From Gammaproteobacteria bacterium (GTDB lineage Bacteria; Pseudomonadota; Gammaproteobacteria; Granulosicoccales; Granulosicoccaceae): DNA of 7,819 bases. The notes below the pieces were generated by a model. The model ran no database searches. It had not been told where the DNA came from and saw only the letters and a program-made list of their open reading frames with translations. The position numbers were made by a program, and so were the translations under genes. Positions 1 through 6,628 of the stretch are shown one piece after another. Within the stretch, counting starts at the first letter, position 1. Every line of letters starts with the position of its first letter. The DNA lies in the NCBI GenBank assembly GCA_003511825.1, contig DOIU01000187.1, positions 1-7,819 of the forward strand, in the 5' to 3' direction.

Positions 1-446
1 TAAGGCGCTGTGGCGGCGTGACGCGGCCGCGACTCGTGAAACATGATCCATCCGAGATAGGCGATAGCGATCGGGATCAAATAGCCCATATACCCCAGCA
101 GATAGTAGGTCACATCAGCAAACCACGCGCCCGCAACGCCGCCGACATTGAGCACGCGCGCACCCAAACCGGTATGTGACCAGCCCGGATCAGCCACATG
201 AAAACTCGACAAGGCCAGGAGTAGCAGTAACGACAGGGCCAGCAGCGTCAGACCGGTCAATTCTTGAATACCTCGGGACAAATGCCCAAAGGCTGCCGTA
301 CCACGCCCGCCCGCAGCCGCCGCACGCGAAGGCTTACGAGTCGCGATGCTTTTGCGCGAGCGGGTGGACGCACGGGCCGTCTTTTTGCCGGTGCTGCGAA
401 CGGGTTTTTTACGGGTTGCTTTCTTTTTTGCCTGTGCCTGTGCCAA
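1..446 (-). CDS. ftsK: DNA translocase FtsK, N-terminal part (runs off left edge)
   Basis: FtsK is a septum-anchored, ATP-driven DNA pump that clears chromosome ends through the closing septum and activates XerCD/dif recombination. Only the first ~148 codons are present, covering the membrane anchor; the linker, RecA-like motor and gamma domain lie outside. Visible in order: a basic tail (16 Lys/Arg and no acidic residue in residues 1-41), a first membrane helix at about 62-82 (Leu-rich), the FtsK-type segment VADPGWS (84-90) followed by NVGGVAGAWFAD (100-111), and a second hydrophobic segment at about 112-135. The VADPGWS and GGxxGAWxAD blocks match the periplasmic loop of E. coli FtsK. No ATG is available near the start. 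I chose TTG at 446 (product begins MAQAQAKKK); in-frame GTG codons at 458 and 470 are alternatives, and an in-frame TAA lies further upstream. No strong ribosome site favours any of them. The family assignment is secure; the start is not. The gene is divergent from trxB. Confidence 0.88.
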   Translation of the reverse strand, partial: MAQAQAKKKATRKKPVRSTGKKTARASTRSRKSIATRKPSRAAAAGGRGTAAFGHLSRGIQELTGLTLLALSLLLLLALSSFHVADPGWSHTGLGARVLNVGGVAGAWFADVTYYLLGYMGYLIPIAIAYLGWIMFHESRPRHAATAP

Positions 447-572
447 TGAACTGTCCACGCAAGATTGCACGACCGCTTGAGAAATGGCAGACGCGCACCA
501 AAATTGTTACTTGAATCCCTGAGTTTAGCAGAAGAATTCGATACATCCGGGCGCATACCTCCACAGGCTTTC

Positions 573-601
573 TTTACTGCCCGAAAGCGATTCTCTACTA
601 T
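573..601 (+). promoter_or_regulatory. Possible sigma-70 promoter of trxB
   Basis: A -35-like TTTACT (573-578) and a -10-like TACTAT (596-601) are separated by exactly 17 bp. Each matches four of six consensus bases. This would give a 5' leader of roughly 75 nt before trxB. A perfect TTGACA also occurs at 612-617, but no acceptable -10 box follows it at 16-18 bp in that GC-rich stretch. Promoter calls by eye are weak. Confidence 0.3.
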
Positions 602-674
602 TAGGGCCCGTTTGACACCCCGACCCGAACGGCACAACACCGCGCTGACGCGTCCGGGGCCTATCTATCGTTAT

Positions 675-678
675 GGAG
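675..678 (+). promoter_or_regulatory. Ribosome binding site that fixes the trxB start
   Basis: GGAG lies six bases before the ATG at 685. It overlaps codons 1-2 of the other possible in-frame start (ATG at 673), which has no ribosome site of its own. This supports the shorter 318-residue protein, which also begins at the same place as E. coli TrxB. Confidence 0.75.
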
Positions 679-684
679 CTTCAA

Positions 685-1641
685 ATGAGTGAATCCAGAC
701 ATTGCCGACTGCTGATCCTGGGGTCTGGCCCTGCTGGCTATACGGCCGCAGTTTATGCGGCGCGCGCCAACCTGAACCCCGTGCTGGTCACCGGCATGGA
801 GCAAGGCGGCCAACTGACAACGACCACGGATGTGGACAACTGGCCGGCAGCGTTTGAAGGCATCCAAGGCCCTCAGCTGATGGAAGATTTCCGCAAACAC
901 GCCGAGCGCTTTAACACAGAGATCATCTTCGACCATATCAACACGGTGGATTTCAGCCAGCGCCCGTTACGACTGGTGGGCGACAGCAGCGAATACACCT
1001 GCGATGCGCTGATCATCGCGACCGGCGCCAGTGCGATGTACCTCGGCCTGCCCTCTGAGGAAGCCTTCAAAGGCAAAGGCGTCTCCGCCTGCGCCACCTG
1101 TGACGGCTTCTTTTATCGCAACCAGAAAGTGGCGGTCATTGGCGGGGGCAATACCGCCGTCGAGGAGGCACTCTATCTCTCAAACATCGCCAAGGAAGTC
1201 ACCTTAGTGCATCGCCGTGACGCGCTGCGCGCAGAAAAAATTCTCCAAGACCAGCTCTTTGAGAAAGCCAAGAATGGCAATATAACACTGGAGTGGAATC
1301 ATACCTTGGACGAAGTGCTCGGCGATGCCACGGGCGTCACTGGCATCCGGGTGCGTCACGCGCAAGAGGACACCACCAAGGACATCGATCTCATGGGCGT
1401 GTTTATCGCCATCGGCCACAAGCCGAACACTGCCATTTTTGAGGGACAACTGGACATGTCAGGCGGCTATATTCGCGTGAACAGCGGCTTGGAAGGTAAT
1501 GCCACCGCCACCAGTGTCGATGGCGTTTTTGCAGCAGGCGACGTGATGGATCACGTGTATCGCCAGGCCGTCACCTCGGCGGGCACTGGCTGCATGGCGG
1601 CGCTGGACGCGGAAAAGTATCTCGACGCCTTAGCCGACTAA
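685..1641 (+). CDS. trxB: Thioredoxin reductase (NADPH)
   Basis: Cytosolic homodimeric flavoenzyme that passes electrons from NADPH through FAD and a redox-active disulfide to thioredoxin, supplying ribonucleotide reductase, methionine sulfoxide reductase and disulfide repair. The 318 residues show the FAD-binding GSGPAG (13-18), the GGQLTTTTDVDNWP segment (41-54), the active-site CATC (Cys136 and Cys139), the NADPH-binding GGGNTA (153-158) with His-Arg-Arg at 176-178 for the NADP 2'-phosphate, and the C-terminal FAD motif with GDVMD (285-289). Length and near-continuous similarity match the low-molecular-weight E. coli type, so it appears complete and functional. The start at 685 is preferred over 673 because of GGAG at 675-678. 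The gene is divergent from ftsK with about 240 bp between start codons. Downstream lies a GC-rich hairpin and then an acyltransferase gene on the same strand. Confidence 0.97.
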   Translation: MSESRHCRLLILGSGPAGYTAAVYAARANLNPVLVTGMEQGGQLTTTTDVDNWPAAFEGIQGPQLMEDFRKHAERFNTEIIFDHINTVDFSQRPLRLVGDSSEYTCDALIIATGASAMYLGLPSEEAFKGKGVSACATCDGFFYRNQKVAVIGGGNTAVEEALYLSNIAKEVTLVHRRDALRAEKILQDQLFEKAKNGNITLEWNHTLDEVLGDATGVTGIRVRHAQEDTTKDIDLMGVFIAIGHKPNTAIFEGQLDMSGGYIRVNSGLEGNATATSVDGVFAAGDVMDHVYRQAVTSAGTGCMAALDAEKYLDALAD

Positions 1642-1648
1642 GGCCATT

Positions 1649-1671
1649 GGGGGTGCGCATCATGCACCCCC
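1649..1671 (+). other. GC-rich hairpin between trxB and the acyltransferase gene
   Basis: GGGGGTGC (1649-1656) is a perfect inverted repeat of GCACCCCC (1664-1671) around a 7-base loop. The 8-bp stem starts 8 bases after the trxB stop codon. No run of T follows, so it is not a standard intrinsic terminator. It could block 3' exonucleases on trxB mRNA, cause partial termination, or shape the next gene's ribosome site, which begins only five bases later. The stem is seen directly; the role is inferred. Confidence 0.55.
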
Positions 1672-1675
1672 GCCC

Positions 1676-1680
1676 AAAGG
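1676..1680 (+). promoter_or_regulatory. Ribosome binding site deciding a GTG start
   Basis: AAAGG directly abuts an in-frame TTG at 1681, leaving no spacing for initiation there. It sits nine bases before an in-frame GTG at 1690. The GTG is therefore the better start for the downstream acyltransferase gene. Confidence 0.55.
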
Positions 1681-1689
1681 TTGCACACT

Positions 1690-2841
1690 GTGGAAATTCA
1701 CGTCCACGACTCACTGGACGCTGTCGATCAACATGCCTGGAATGCGCTGAATACGGACGACAGCCCGTTCTTGTCGCATGAGTTTTTGCATGCGCTCGAA
1801 ACCTGCGGTTGCCTCGGTCGCGACCACGGATGGTATCCCCGGTATTTCATGTTGCAGGACGAGACCGGGCTGATCGCTGCCTGCCCCACCTACATTAAAA
1901 CCAACTCCTATGGCGAATTTGTGTTCGACTGGGCTTGGGCAGAGGCCTATGAGCAACACGGTGTCAGCTACTACCCCAAATTGATCAGCAGCATCCCTTA
2001 CACGCCGGCTGCCGGTCAGCGGCTGTTGTGCCATCCCGATCATGATCACACCCAGCTCGCGGGCCTGCTGCGGGACGCCGTGCTGAAATTCGCCGAGGAG
2101 TCCCAGTTGTCTGGGGTTCATTGGCTGTTCACAGACACGCGGGATACTGCGCTGCTGGCCGAAACCGGTCTTCATCTGCGCATGGATTGCCAATACCATT
2201 GGCAGAACCGCGGCTATGGTTGCTTTGACGACTTTCTGGCCGACTGCACGGCGAAACGACGTAAGACACTGCGTCGAGAGCGCCGCTCGGTTCGAGAACA
2301 AGGGCTGGAGATCAGCGTACGCAGCGGCGATTCGCTCAGCCCGTTGGAATGGAAAACGGTCCATACCTTGTACACGGCCACCTTCGACCGCAAATGGAGT
2401 GAAGCATCGCTGAGCCAGGACTTTTTCCTCACTGCGGGGCGCACCTTGGGAGAGCGCATGGTGATTGTGTTCGCGCACCAGGGTGGCGATGTGGTGGCCT
2501 GCGCCGTGTTGCTACGAAGCCGCGACACCTTGTACGGCCGCTACTGGGGTTGCACCAAAAAATTCAAAGACTTACATTTTGAACTCTGCTTTTACCAAGG
2601 CATTGATTACTGCATTGCAGAAGGGCTCTCCCGATTTGAACCCGGCGCACAGGGCGAGCATAAGATCATGCGCGGCTTTGTGCCGACCCCCACGTGGTCA
2701 GCCCACCGCTTGTTTCATCCGGGCTTTAATGATGCCATTGGGCAGTACATTCACCAGGAGCGGCAACTGATGGAAAAACGTTGTGAATCACTTCATGATC
2801 TGTTGCCGTTTAAACGCGACCACAAGACAAGCTCCGTATAA
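1690..2841 (+). CDS. COG3146/DUF482 FemAB-like GNAT-fold acyltransferase
   Basis: Member of the DUF482/COG3146 family, often labelled 'peptidogalycan biosynthesis' or GNAT family protein. It is structurally related to FemAB/GNAT acyltransferases, but its substrate is not established and I do not assign one. The protein is 383 residues from GTG 1690, near the usual 370-400. Family hallmarks in order: PFLSHEFLHALE (26-37), GWYPRYF (47-53), a YGEFVFDWAWAEAYEQHG stretch (74-91), YYPKL (94-98), IPYTPAAGQRLL (102-113), a basic KRRKTLRRERR segment (189-199), GRYWGC (283-288), a glutamate-bearing HFELCFYQGIDY block (296-307), FEPGAQGEHKIMRGF (316-330) and a terminal LLPFKR (371-376). No signal peptide or membrane helix is visible, so it is probably cytosolic. 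It lies between trxB and aat; aat follows after 11 bp and is probably co-transcribed. The gene looks intact. Confidence 0.9.
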   Translation: MEIHVHDSLDAVDQHAWNALNTDDSPFLSHEFLHALETCGCLGRDHGWYPRYFMLQDETGLIAACPTYIKTNSYGEFVFDWAWAEAYEQHGVSYYPKLISSIPYTPAAGQRLLCHPDHDHTQLAGLLRDAVLKFAEESQLSGVHWLFTDTRDTALLAETGLHLRMDCQYHWQNRGYGCFDDFLADCTAKRRKTLRRERRSVREQGLEISVRSGDSLSPLEWKTVHTLYTATFDRKWSEASLSQDFFLTAGRTLGERMVIVFAHQGGDVVACAVLLRSRDTLYGRYWGCTKKFKDLHFELCFYQGIDYCIAEGLSRFEPGAQGEHKIMRGFVPTPTWSAHRLFHPGFNDAIGQYIHQERQLMEKRCESLHDLLPFKRDHKTSSV

Positions 2842-2852
2842 TTCTGACTCTT

Positions 2853-3560
2853 ATGCCCGTTCCTTTTTTACCCCCTAACGATGATGCCACGCCGTTTCCG
2901 GATGTGGAGCAAGCGTTGCCTGAGCCCAACGGGCTGTTGATGGCCGGCGGCGCGCTCAGCCCCGCCCGGCTGATCAATGCTTACCGCAGCGGGATTTTCC
3001 CGTGGTTTGAAGAGGGAGAACCCATCTTATGGTGGTCACCCGACCCCCGCTGCATCATTTGGCCCGATCAGATTCGCGTGAGCCGCAGCCTTGGAAAAAC
3101 GTTACGAAAAGGGCATTTAGAAATCGCACACAACACGGCGTTCCGCACGGTGATGGAGGCATGCGCCGAACCACGCGCACGCAGCAGCGGCACCTGGATT
3201 ACGAACTCCATGGTCGAGGCGTATCAAGCACTGCATAGCCTGGGTATTGCCAAGTCATTGGAAGTCATCTGCGAGGGAGACGTCGTTGGCGGTTTGTACG
3301 GTATTGAGATTGGCGATGTGTTTGTGGGTGAATCCATGTTCAGCCTGGTCTCGGATGCCTCGAAGGTCGCCCTGGTGCACTTAGCCCGCGACTGCGGCTA
3401 CCGCCTGATCGACTGCCAACTGAGCACACCTCATTTGATCAATATGGGCGCTGAGGAGATCTCGCGGGCGGACTATATTGCGTACTTAAAGCGCTTCGGC
3501 AAACTGGACTCGCCACCGCTTACGCCCAGCCCCGAACCTCGCAAGATTAGGCTGGTCTAA
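2853..3560 (+). CDS. aat: Leucyl/phenylalanyl-tRNA-protein transferase
   Basis: Cytosolic enzyme that moves Leu or Phe from aminoacyl-tRNA onto proteins with N-terminal Arg or Lys, creating an N-degron read by ClpS and degraded by ClpAP. The 235-residue protein carries the family's signature blocks: GIFPWFEEGEPILWWSPDPR (47-66), the GTWIT motif (113-117), GGLYG (146-150), GESMFS (159-164) with Glu160 in the place of the catalytic-site glutamate, ASKVAL (169-174), and LIDCQ (185-189) with Asp187. Length matches the family. The ATG at 2853 is 11 bp after the preceding stop and has no clear ribosome site, so translation may depend on coupling to the upstream gene. In related bacteria aat is often followed by arginyltransferase (bpt/ate) or infA; neither follows here. 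Transcription may continue into the exonuclease gene 145 bp downstream, as no clear terminator intervenes. Confidence 0.97.
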   Translation: MPVPFLPPNDDATPFPDVEQALPEPNGLLMAGGALSPARLINAYRSGIFPWFEEGEPILWWSPDPRCIIWPDQIRVSRSLGKTLRKGHLEIAHNTAFRTVMEACAEPRARSSGTWITNSMVEAYQALHSLGIAKSLEVICEGDVVGGLYGIEIGDVFVGESMFSLVSDASKVALVHLARDCGYRLIDCQLSTPHLINMGAEEISRADYIAYLKRFGKLDSPPLTPSPEPRKIRLV

Positions 3561-3584
3561 CACACCCATGTAAGACCGAAACGA

Positions 3585-3709
3585 TCATCGGGTTCAGACT
3601 GATGCCTGTGTCGCGATCTGCGAAGAAATCCCTCGTAAAAACTCGCCGACGCCCGATGAGGTATAAGAACGGTGATAGGGATGCACCCAACATTGTAAGG
3701 ACCCGATGA
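3585..3709 (+). repeat. Leader element that can pair with two identical sites, one on a start codon
   Basis: TCATCGGG (3585-3592) is the exact reverse complement of CCCGATGA, which occurs twice on the same strand, at 3652-3659 and 3702-3709 (50 bp apart). The second copy includes the ATG at 3706 of the exonuclease gene. In RNA the first element could pair with either copy, leaving the start codon free or masked. The matches are exact, but 8 bp over 60-110 nt loops may be chance, so a regulatory role is only an inference. Confidence 0.3.
3697..3701 (+). promoter_or_regulatory. Ribosome binding site of the exonuclease gene
   Basis: AAGGA ends four bases before the ATG at 3706. The spacing is slightly short but usable, and this is the only clear ribosome site in the leader. 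It supports 3706 as the start and adjoins the repeated CCCGATGA. Confidence 0.6.
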
Positions 3710-4278
3710 AAACGCAACCACGGCCAATACTCCCCTGCATTCTCGATATCGAAGCGTCTGGATTCGGGGCGACAAGCTATCCCATTGAAGTCGGCCTGGC
3801 GATGCCGGATCAATCCCGATTTTGCACCCTGATTACCCCACCGCCCCACTGGACGCACTGGGATACAACGGCAGAAGACACGCATGGGATTTCGCGGGAC
3901 GTGCTCGCGGAATATGGCCGGTCACCCCGTCGCGTCGCTGAAGCGCTCAATGCACGGTTACGGGGCATGACCGTTTACTCGGACGGATGGGTTGTTGATC
4001 TACCTTGGTTACGCACGCTGTACCATGCAGCCGGTCTAACCATGACCTTTACCCTAAGCCCGCTCGAAGCCATTTTACAAGAGGCGCACCTGGCACTTTG
4101 GTACCCAACAAAGTCTAAGGTACTCGATACGACAGAAGTTCAGCGCCATCGCGCCAGCACCGATGCCATGGTCATCCAGATGACCTACGCAGCCTGCAGC
4201 ACAGTCGTCCATGCAGCCGACACCAACACGAACGATCACAGTGAGCTGCTAACCACGTCAACAAACGCTGAGCACTAA
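3706..4278 (+). CDS. Small DEDDh-type 3'-5' exonuclease (RNase T/DnaQ-like fold)
   Basis: A 190-residue protein with the exonuclease signature of the DEDD superfamily. Exo I motif: LDIEASG, with Asp14 and Glu16 as metal ligands. An HGISRD segment (60-65), often found between Exo I and Exo II in this superfamily. Exo II motif: VVDLPWL, with Asp98. Exo III motif of the 'h' subtype: HRASTDA, with His148 and Asp153. All five expected catalytic residues are present, so activity on DNA or RNA 3' ends through two-metal-ion catalysis is likely. The core ends near residue 165 and a polar Thr/Asn-rich tail of about 25 residues follows. No polymerase, helicase or second nuclease domain is attached, and I cannot place it in RNase T, Orn, DnaQ or ExoX. 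There is no signal peptide. It follows aat on the same strand after 145 bp and converges on the TonB receptor gene. The biological substrate is unknown. Confidence 0.82.
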   Translation: MKTQPRPILPCILDIEASGFGATSYPIEVGLAMPDQSRFCTLITPPPHWTHWDTTAEDTHGISRDVLAEYGRSPRRVAEALNARLRGMTVYSDGWVVDLPWLRTLYHAAGLTMTFTLSPLEAILQEAHLALWYPTKSKVLDTTEVQRHRASTDAMVIQMTYAACSTVVHAADTNTNDHSELLTTSTNAEH

Positions 4279-4450
4279 GAACCTCGCCAAGATTTATCTG
4301 CCTACTGCGATGTTGCTGAGTTTGGCCAGATTTCTCCCCGATTTTCGTTGCGTAGGACTCGCTATGCGCCTCAAATCAGCTAACTCTCGCTACGATACAT
4401 AGATCTTGAACAGCTGCTAAGCAACGCCGCAAGACGTGCATATCAGACAA

Positions 4451-6559
4451 CTACTCTTGTCTGTCCATGTTCCAAGTCAGACTGACAAAGGCATGGCGTG
4501 CCAGACCATTGATACCGCTGTATGGCGCACGGTAGGTTTCGTTAAAGAGATTGCGTATGCCCGTGCTGAATCGCCATGCCCCGCTGTGAAAACCCGCATG
4601 GAGACCCATCAGAAAATACGGGTCGAAACCCAAATGCTGTTTGACGGGCGGTTTATCCAGTACATACTGCAGCTTGATTTTCGCCCACGGCTGCCAAGCG
4701 CCATCAAATTCGCGCCGATAGCTGACATTCATATCAATCGGATAAGCTGCGGACCGCACGAAAACATCGTCTGACACGATATCGTTGTAGCTCGCACTCG
4801 CGCTGAAATCGTGGCCTGGCAGCGTGTATTGAAAGGTCAGCTCCGCGCCGCGATTGGTGATTTTGTCAGCATTGTAGTAAAGATTGTAGATATCAAAGAA
4901 TTCGGTTTCCTGGTCATTAAACTCACCGTTTTCTGGATCACAGAACCCCAAGCGGATACACTCGGCCAGTCCGTCTGGGTTTTTCAGCGTCCGGACTTGT
5001 TTCGTCCAGATGTAGTTCTTAAAGCGGCTGTAGAAGATACTGGCGGACAAGAACCGCTGTGCATCCAGGTACTTCCAAGCGAATTCCACGTGCTCGCCCT
5101 CTTCAGGTTGCAAGCCTAAACCGCCGCCCAGCGTACCACCAAACGCATAGCGCTCCATGAGATCGGGGCTGCGATAGGTAGAATTCAGGTTGATGGAAAC
5201 ATTGTGTCGTTCATCAAAGCTGTACTGTGCGCCTATCGCCCAGGTCGGTTCTGTCACTGTTTTTGAGGGCGTGATACCGGATATGCCCAGCAATTGTTCG
5301 GCAACATCGGCATTGGCATCAGCCAGCAACCGCTGCCGCGTCGTCCAACGATTCCAACGCACGCCCCCAAACAGGGTCAGCTGATTCAATTGGAGTTCGG
5401 TGTTGGCATAGAGGCCGGCATAGTCTTGCTCCGAGTACACCAAGGTCTCCGCCTCATCGCGGATCAGTTCAACCCCCATGCGATTAAGCCAGTCGCCCTG
5501 CGTATGAAACGTACTCAGGTTAAGTTGATCCGTCTCCAGCCGCACGCCGAGCGCCTGAGCGCCGATCATTTGTTTCTGTGTTTGATGTGCATACCGCACA
5601 ATGACGTCCCGAAAGTTTCCCGCACGTTCTTTTCGATACGCCAACGCCTTGAGATCGTATTCCATGCGATCGTATTGAATGATCGTTGCATCGCTGATGG
5701 AAGGACCGTGAATCAAGGACATATCGCGCCCTGTCCAACGATCCCAGTCGAGGTCTACTCGGCCATCATCGCCTATTTGCCCACCCAGACGCAGGGTGGT
5801 CGAGTCGGACTGATACCCCAGGTCGTGGGTTTCAATGTAGTTGGCGCGCAGCGAGTTATAGAAGTTGGCCTCGGCAATCGCGAGCTTTTTGCTCGACTCG
5901 CCTTTGATGTTGTAATCACGGGATTCTGTATTGTCATACGTAAAGCGGGCGCCGAAACGCCCGGTGCCGCCTTGTACTCGGGTTGTATATTTGGATTTTT
6001 CATAGCCACCGTCATAGGCAGCCGTTTGACTGAGTGACCACCCTTTGGAAAGATGCGTCTGATGGGTTTTAATATCGACCACGCCACCGGATGCGCCCGG
6101 ATCATAGACGACCGACGGACTTCCCTTCACGACTTCAATGCTACTGACATTGGCAATATCAATCATGCCTGTCTCACCCGATCCTGTGTGAGTCAGGCCT
6201 TGATTGCCAATTTTGACCCCATCGACGATAGAGACGACTCGAGCCCCCTGCAGTCCGCGAATTTTGATTTGTTTATTAAAGGCACCGCTTTCCGTGACGG
6301 TAACGCCAGGTGCATCCCGTACCGCCTCTGCAATATCGGGCGTGCTCTCCTCCAGGAGCTGCTGGGTATCAATGAGAAAGCTGCTCCAAGGCTTATGGAA
6401 AAGCGCTTCCTGGTGTTTTAAACGTTCATTCTGAACATCGCTAAAGACACTCACCGGATCGAGCGTTACGCCTTGCTCATCCTCCTCGGCAATCAACGGC
6501 ACCGGCTGTACCCACAGCCAAAATCCGAAAAGCAGGAAACGGGAAGCAAGATGATTCAT
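4451..6559 (-). CDS. TonB-dependent outer-membrane receptor (ligand unknown; metal, heme or siderophore class)
   Basis: Complete 702-residue gated outer-membrane beta-barrel that would import a scarce ligand using TonB-ExbBD energy. A short signal peptide (1-24, cut after LIA) is followed by an acidic stretch and a TonB-box-like VTLDPVSVFS (31-40). The plug spans about 55-165, including IKIRGLQGARV (98-108), VDGVKIGNQG (112-121), IEVVKGSPSVVYDPGASGGVVDI (141-163). The barrel follows, ending with NLFNETYRAPY (670-680) and FVSLTW (691-696) as the last strand, then a short tail. The layout resembles heme/hemoglobin and siderophore receptors. In the heme-receptor FRAP-NPNL region the sequence is YRSP (462-465) then GLQPEEGEH, with no histidine between, so classical heme binding is not supported. 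Cys534 and Cys540 probably form a disulfide in an extracellular loop. The ATG has an in-frame TAG three codons upstream, which fixes the start; no clear ribosome site precedes it. It lies 69 bp downstream of the histidine-rich gene on the same strand. Confidence 0.93.
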   Translation of the reverse strand: MNHLASRFLLFGFWLWVQPVPLIAEEDEQGVTLDPVSVFSDVQNERLKHQEALFHKPWSSFLIDTQQLLEESTPDIAEAVRDAPGVTVTESGAFNKQIKIRGLQGARVVSIVDGVKIGNQGLTHTGSGETGMIDIANVSSIEVVKGSPSVVYDPGASGGVVDIKTHQTHLSKGWSLSQTAAYDGGYEKSKYTTRVQGGTGRFGARFTYDNTESRDYNIKGESSKKLAIAEANFYNSLRANYIETHDLGYQSDSTTLRLGGQIGDDGRVDLDWDRWTGRDMSLIHGPSISDATIIQYDRMEYDLKALAYRKERAGNFRDVIVRYAHQTQKQMIGAQALGVRLETDQLNLSTFHTQGDWLNRMGVELIRDEAETLVYSEQDYAGLYANTELQLNQLTLFGGVRWNRWTTRQRLLADANADVAEQLLGISGITPSKTVTEPTWAIGAQYSFDERHNVSINLNSTYRSPDLMERYAFGGTLGGGLGLQPEEGEHVEFAWKYLDAQRFLSASIFYSRFKNYIWTKQVRTLKNPDGLAECIRLGFCDPENGEFNDQETEFFDIYNLYYNADKITNRGAELTFQYTLPGHDFSASASYNDIVSDDVFVRSAAYPIDMNVSYRREFDGAWQPWAKIKLQYVLDKPPVKQHLGFDPYFLMGLHAGFHSGAWRFSTGIRNLFNETYRAPYSGINGLARHAFVSLTWNMDRQE

Positions 6560-6588
6560 AGGACGCTAACGACGAAGCCAGGGAACAC

Positions 6589-6607
6589 TGGGCGCCGATT
6601 GCGCCCA
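6589..6607 (-). other. Intercistronic hairpin between the histidine-rich gene and the receptor gene
   Basis: TGGGCGC (6589-6595) and GCGCCCA (6601-6607) form a perfect 7-bp inverted repeat with a 5-base loop in the 69-bp gap. Read on the minus strand it falls 22 bases after the upstream stop and 29 bases before the receptor ATG, with no T-run after it. It may stabilise the upstream message or reduce read-through, giving different levels of the two proteins. Its role is inferred. Confidence 0.5.
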
Positions 6608-6628
6608 ATCATGACGAACATACCCAGA

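Noticed and set aside
612..617. Perfect TTGACA -35 box upstream of trxB
   Set aside because: No -10-like hexamer lies at 16-18 bp spacing in the GC-rich sequence that follows, so it is not listed as a promoter.
257..640. Minus-strand 127-codon frame over the ftsK start and the trxB upstream region
   Set aside because: It overlaps ftsK in another frame on the same strand, and its Arg-rich composition reflects the out-of-frame basic tail region.
1711..2478. Long minus-strand open frame (255 codons) opposite the acyltransferase gene
   Set aside because: It is antisense to a gene with clear family motifs, and its own translation has no recognisable domain; it follows from codon composition on the other strand.
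3554..3577. Inverted repeat GGTCT/AGACC at the end of aat as a terminator
   Set aside because: Only 5 bp of stem with a 14-base loop, overlapping the stop codon and with no T-run.
4279..4450. Convergent intergenic region checked for a bidirectional terminator, small gene or mobile-element end
   Set aside because: Only short imperfect matches were found (CTCGCTATG at 4359-4367 versus CTCGCTACG at 4386-4394; a 5-bp CGTAG/CTACG pair); no stem with T-run, terminal inverted repeat or target duplication.
4436..4774. Plus-strand 112-codon frame overlapping the 3' end of the receptor gene
   Set aside because: It is antisense to conserved C-terminal barrel strands, with no domain signal.
5294..6037. 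Plus-strand open frame of 247 codons inside the TonB receptor gene
   Set aside because: It is fully antisense to the receptor, whose plug and barrel motifs are intact; no domain or ribosome site supports it.
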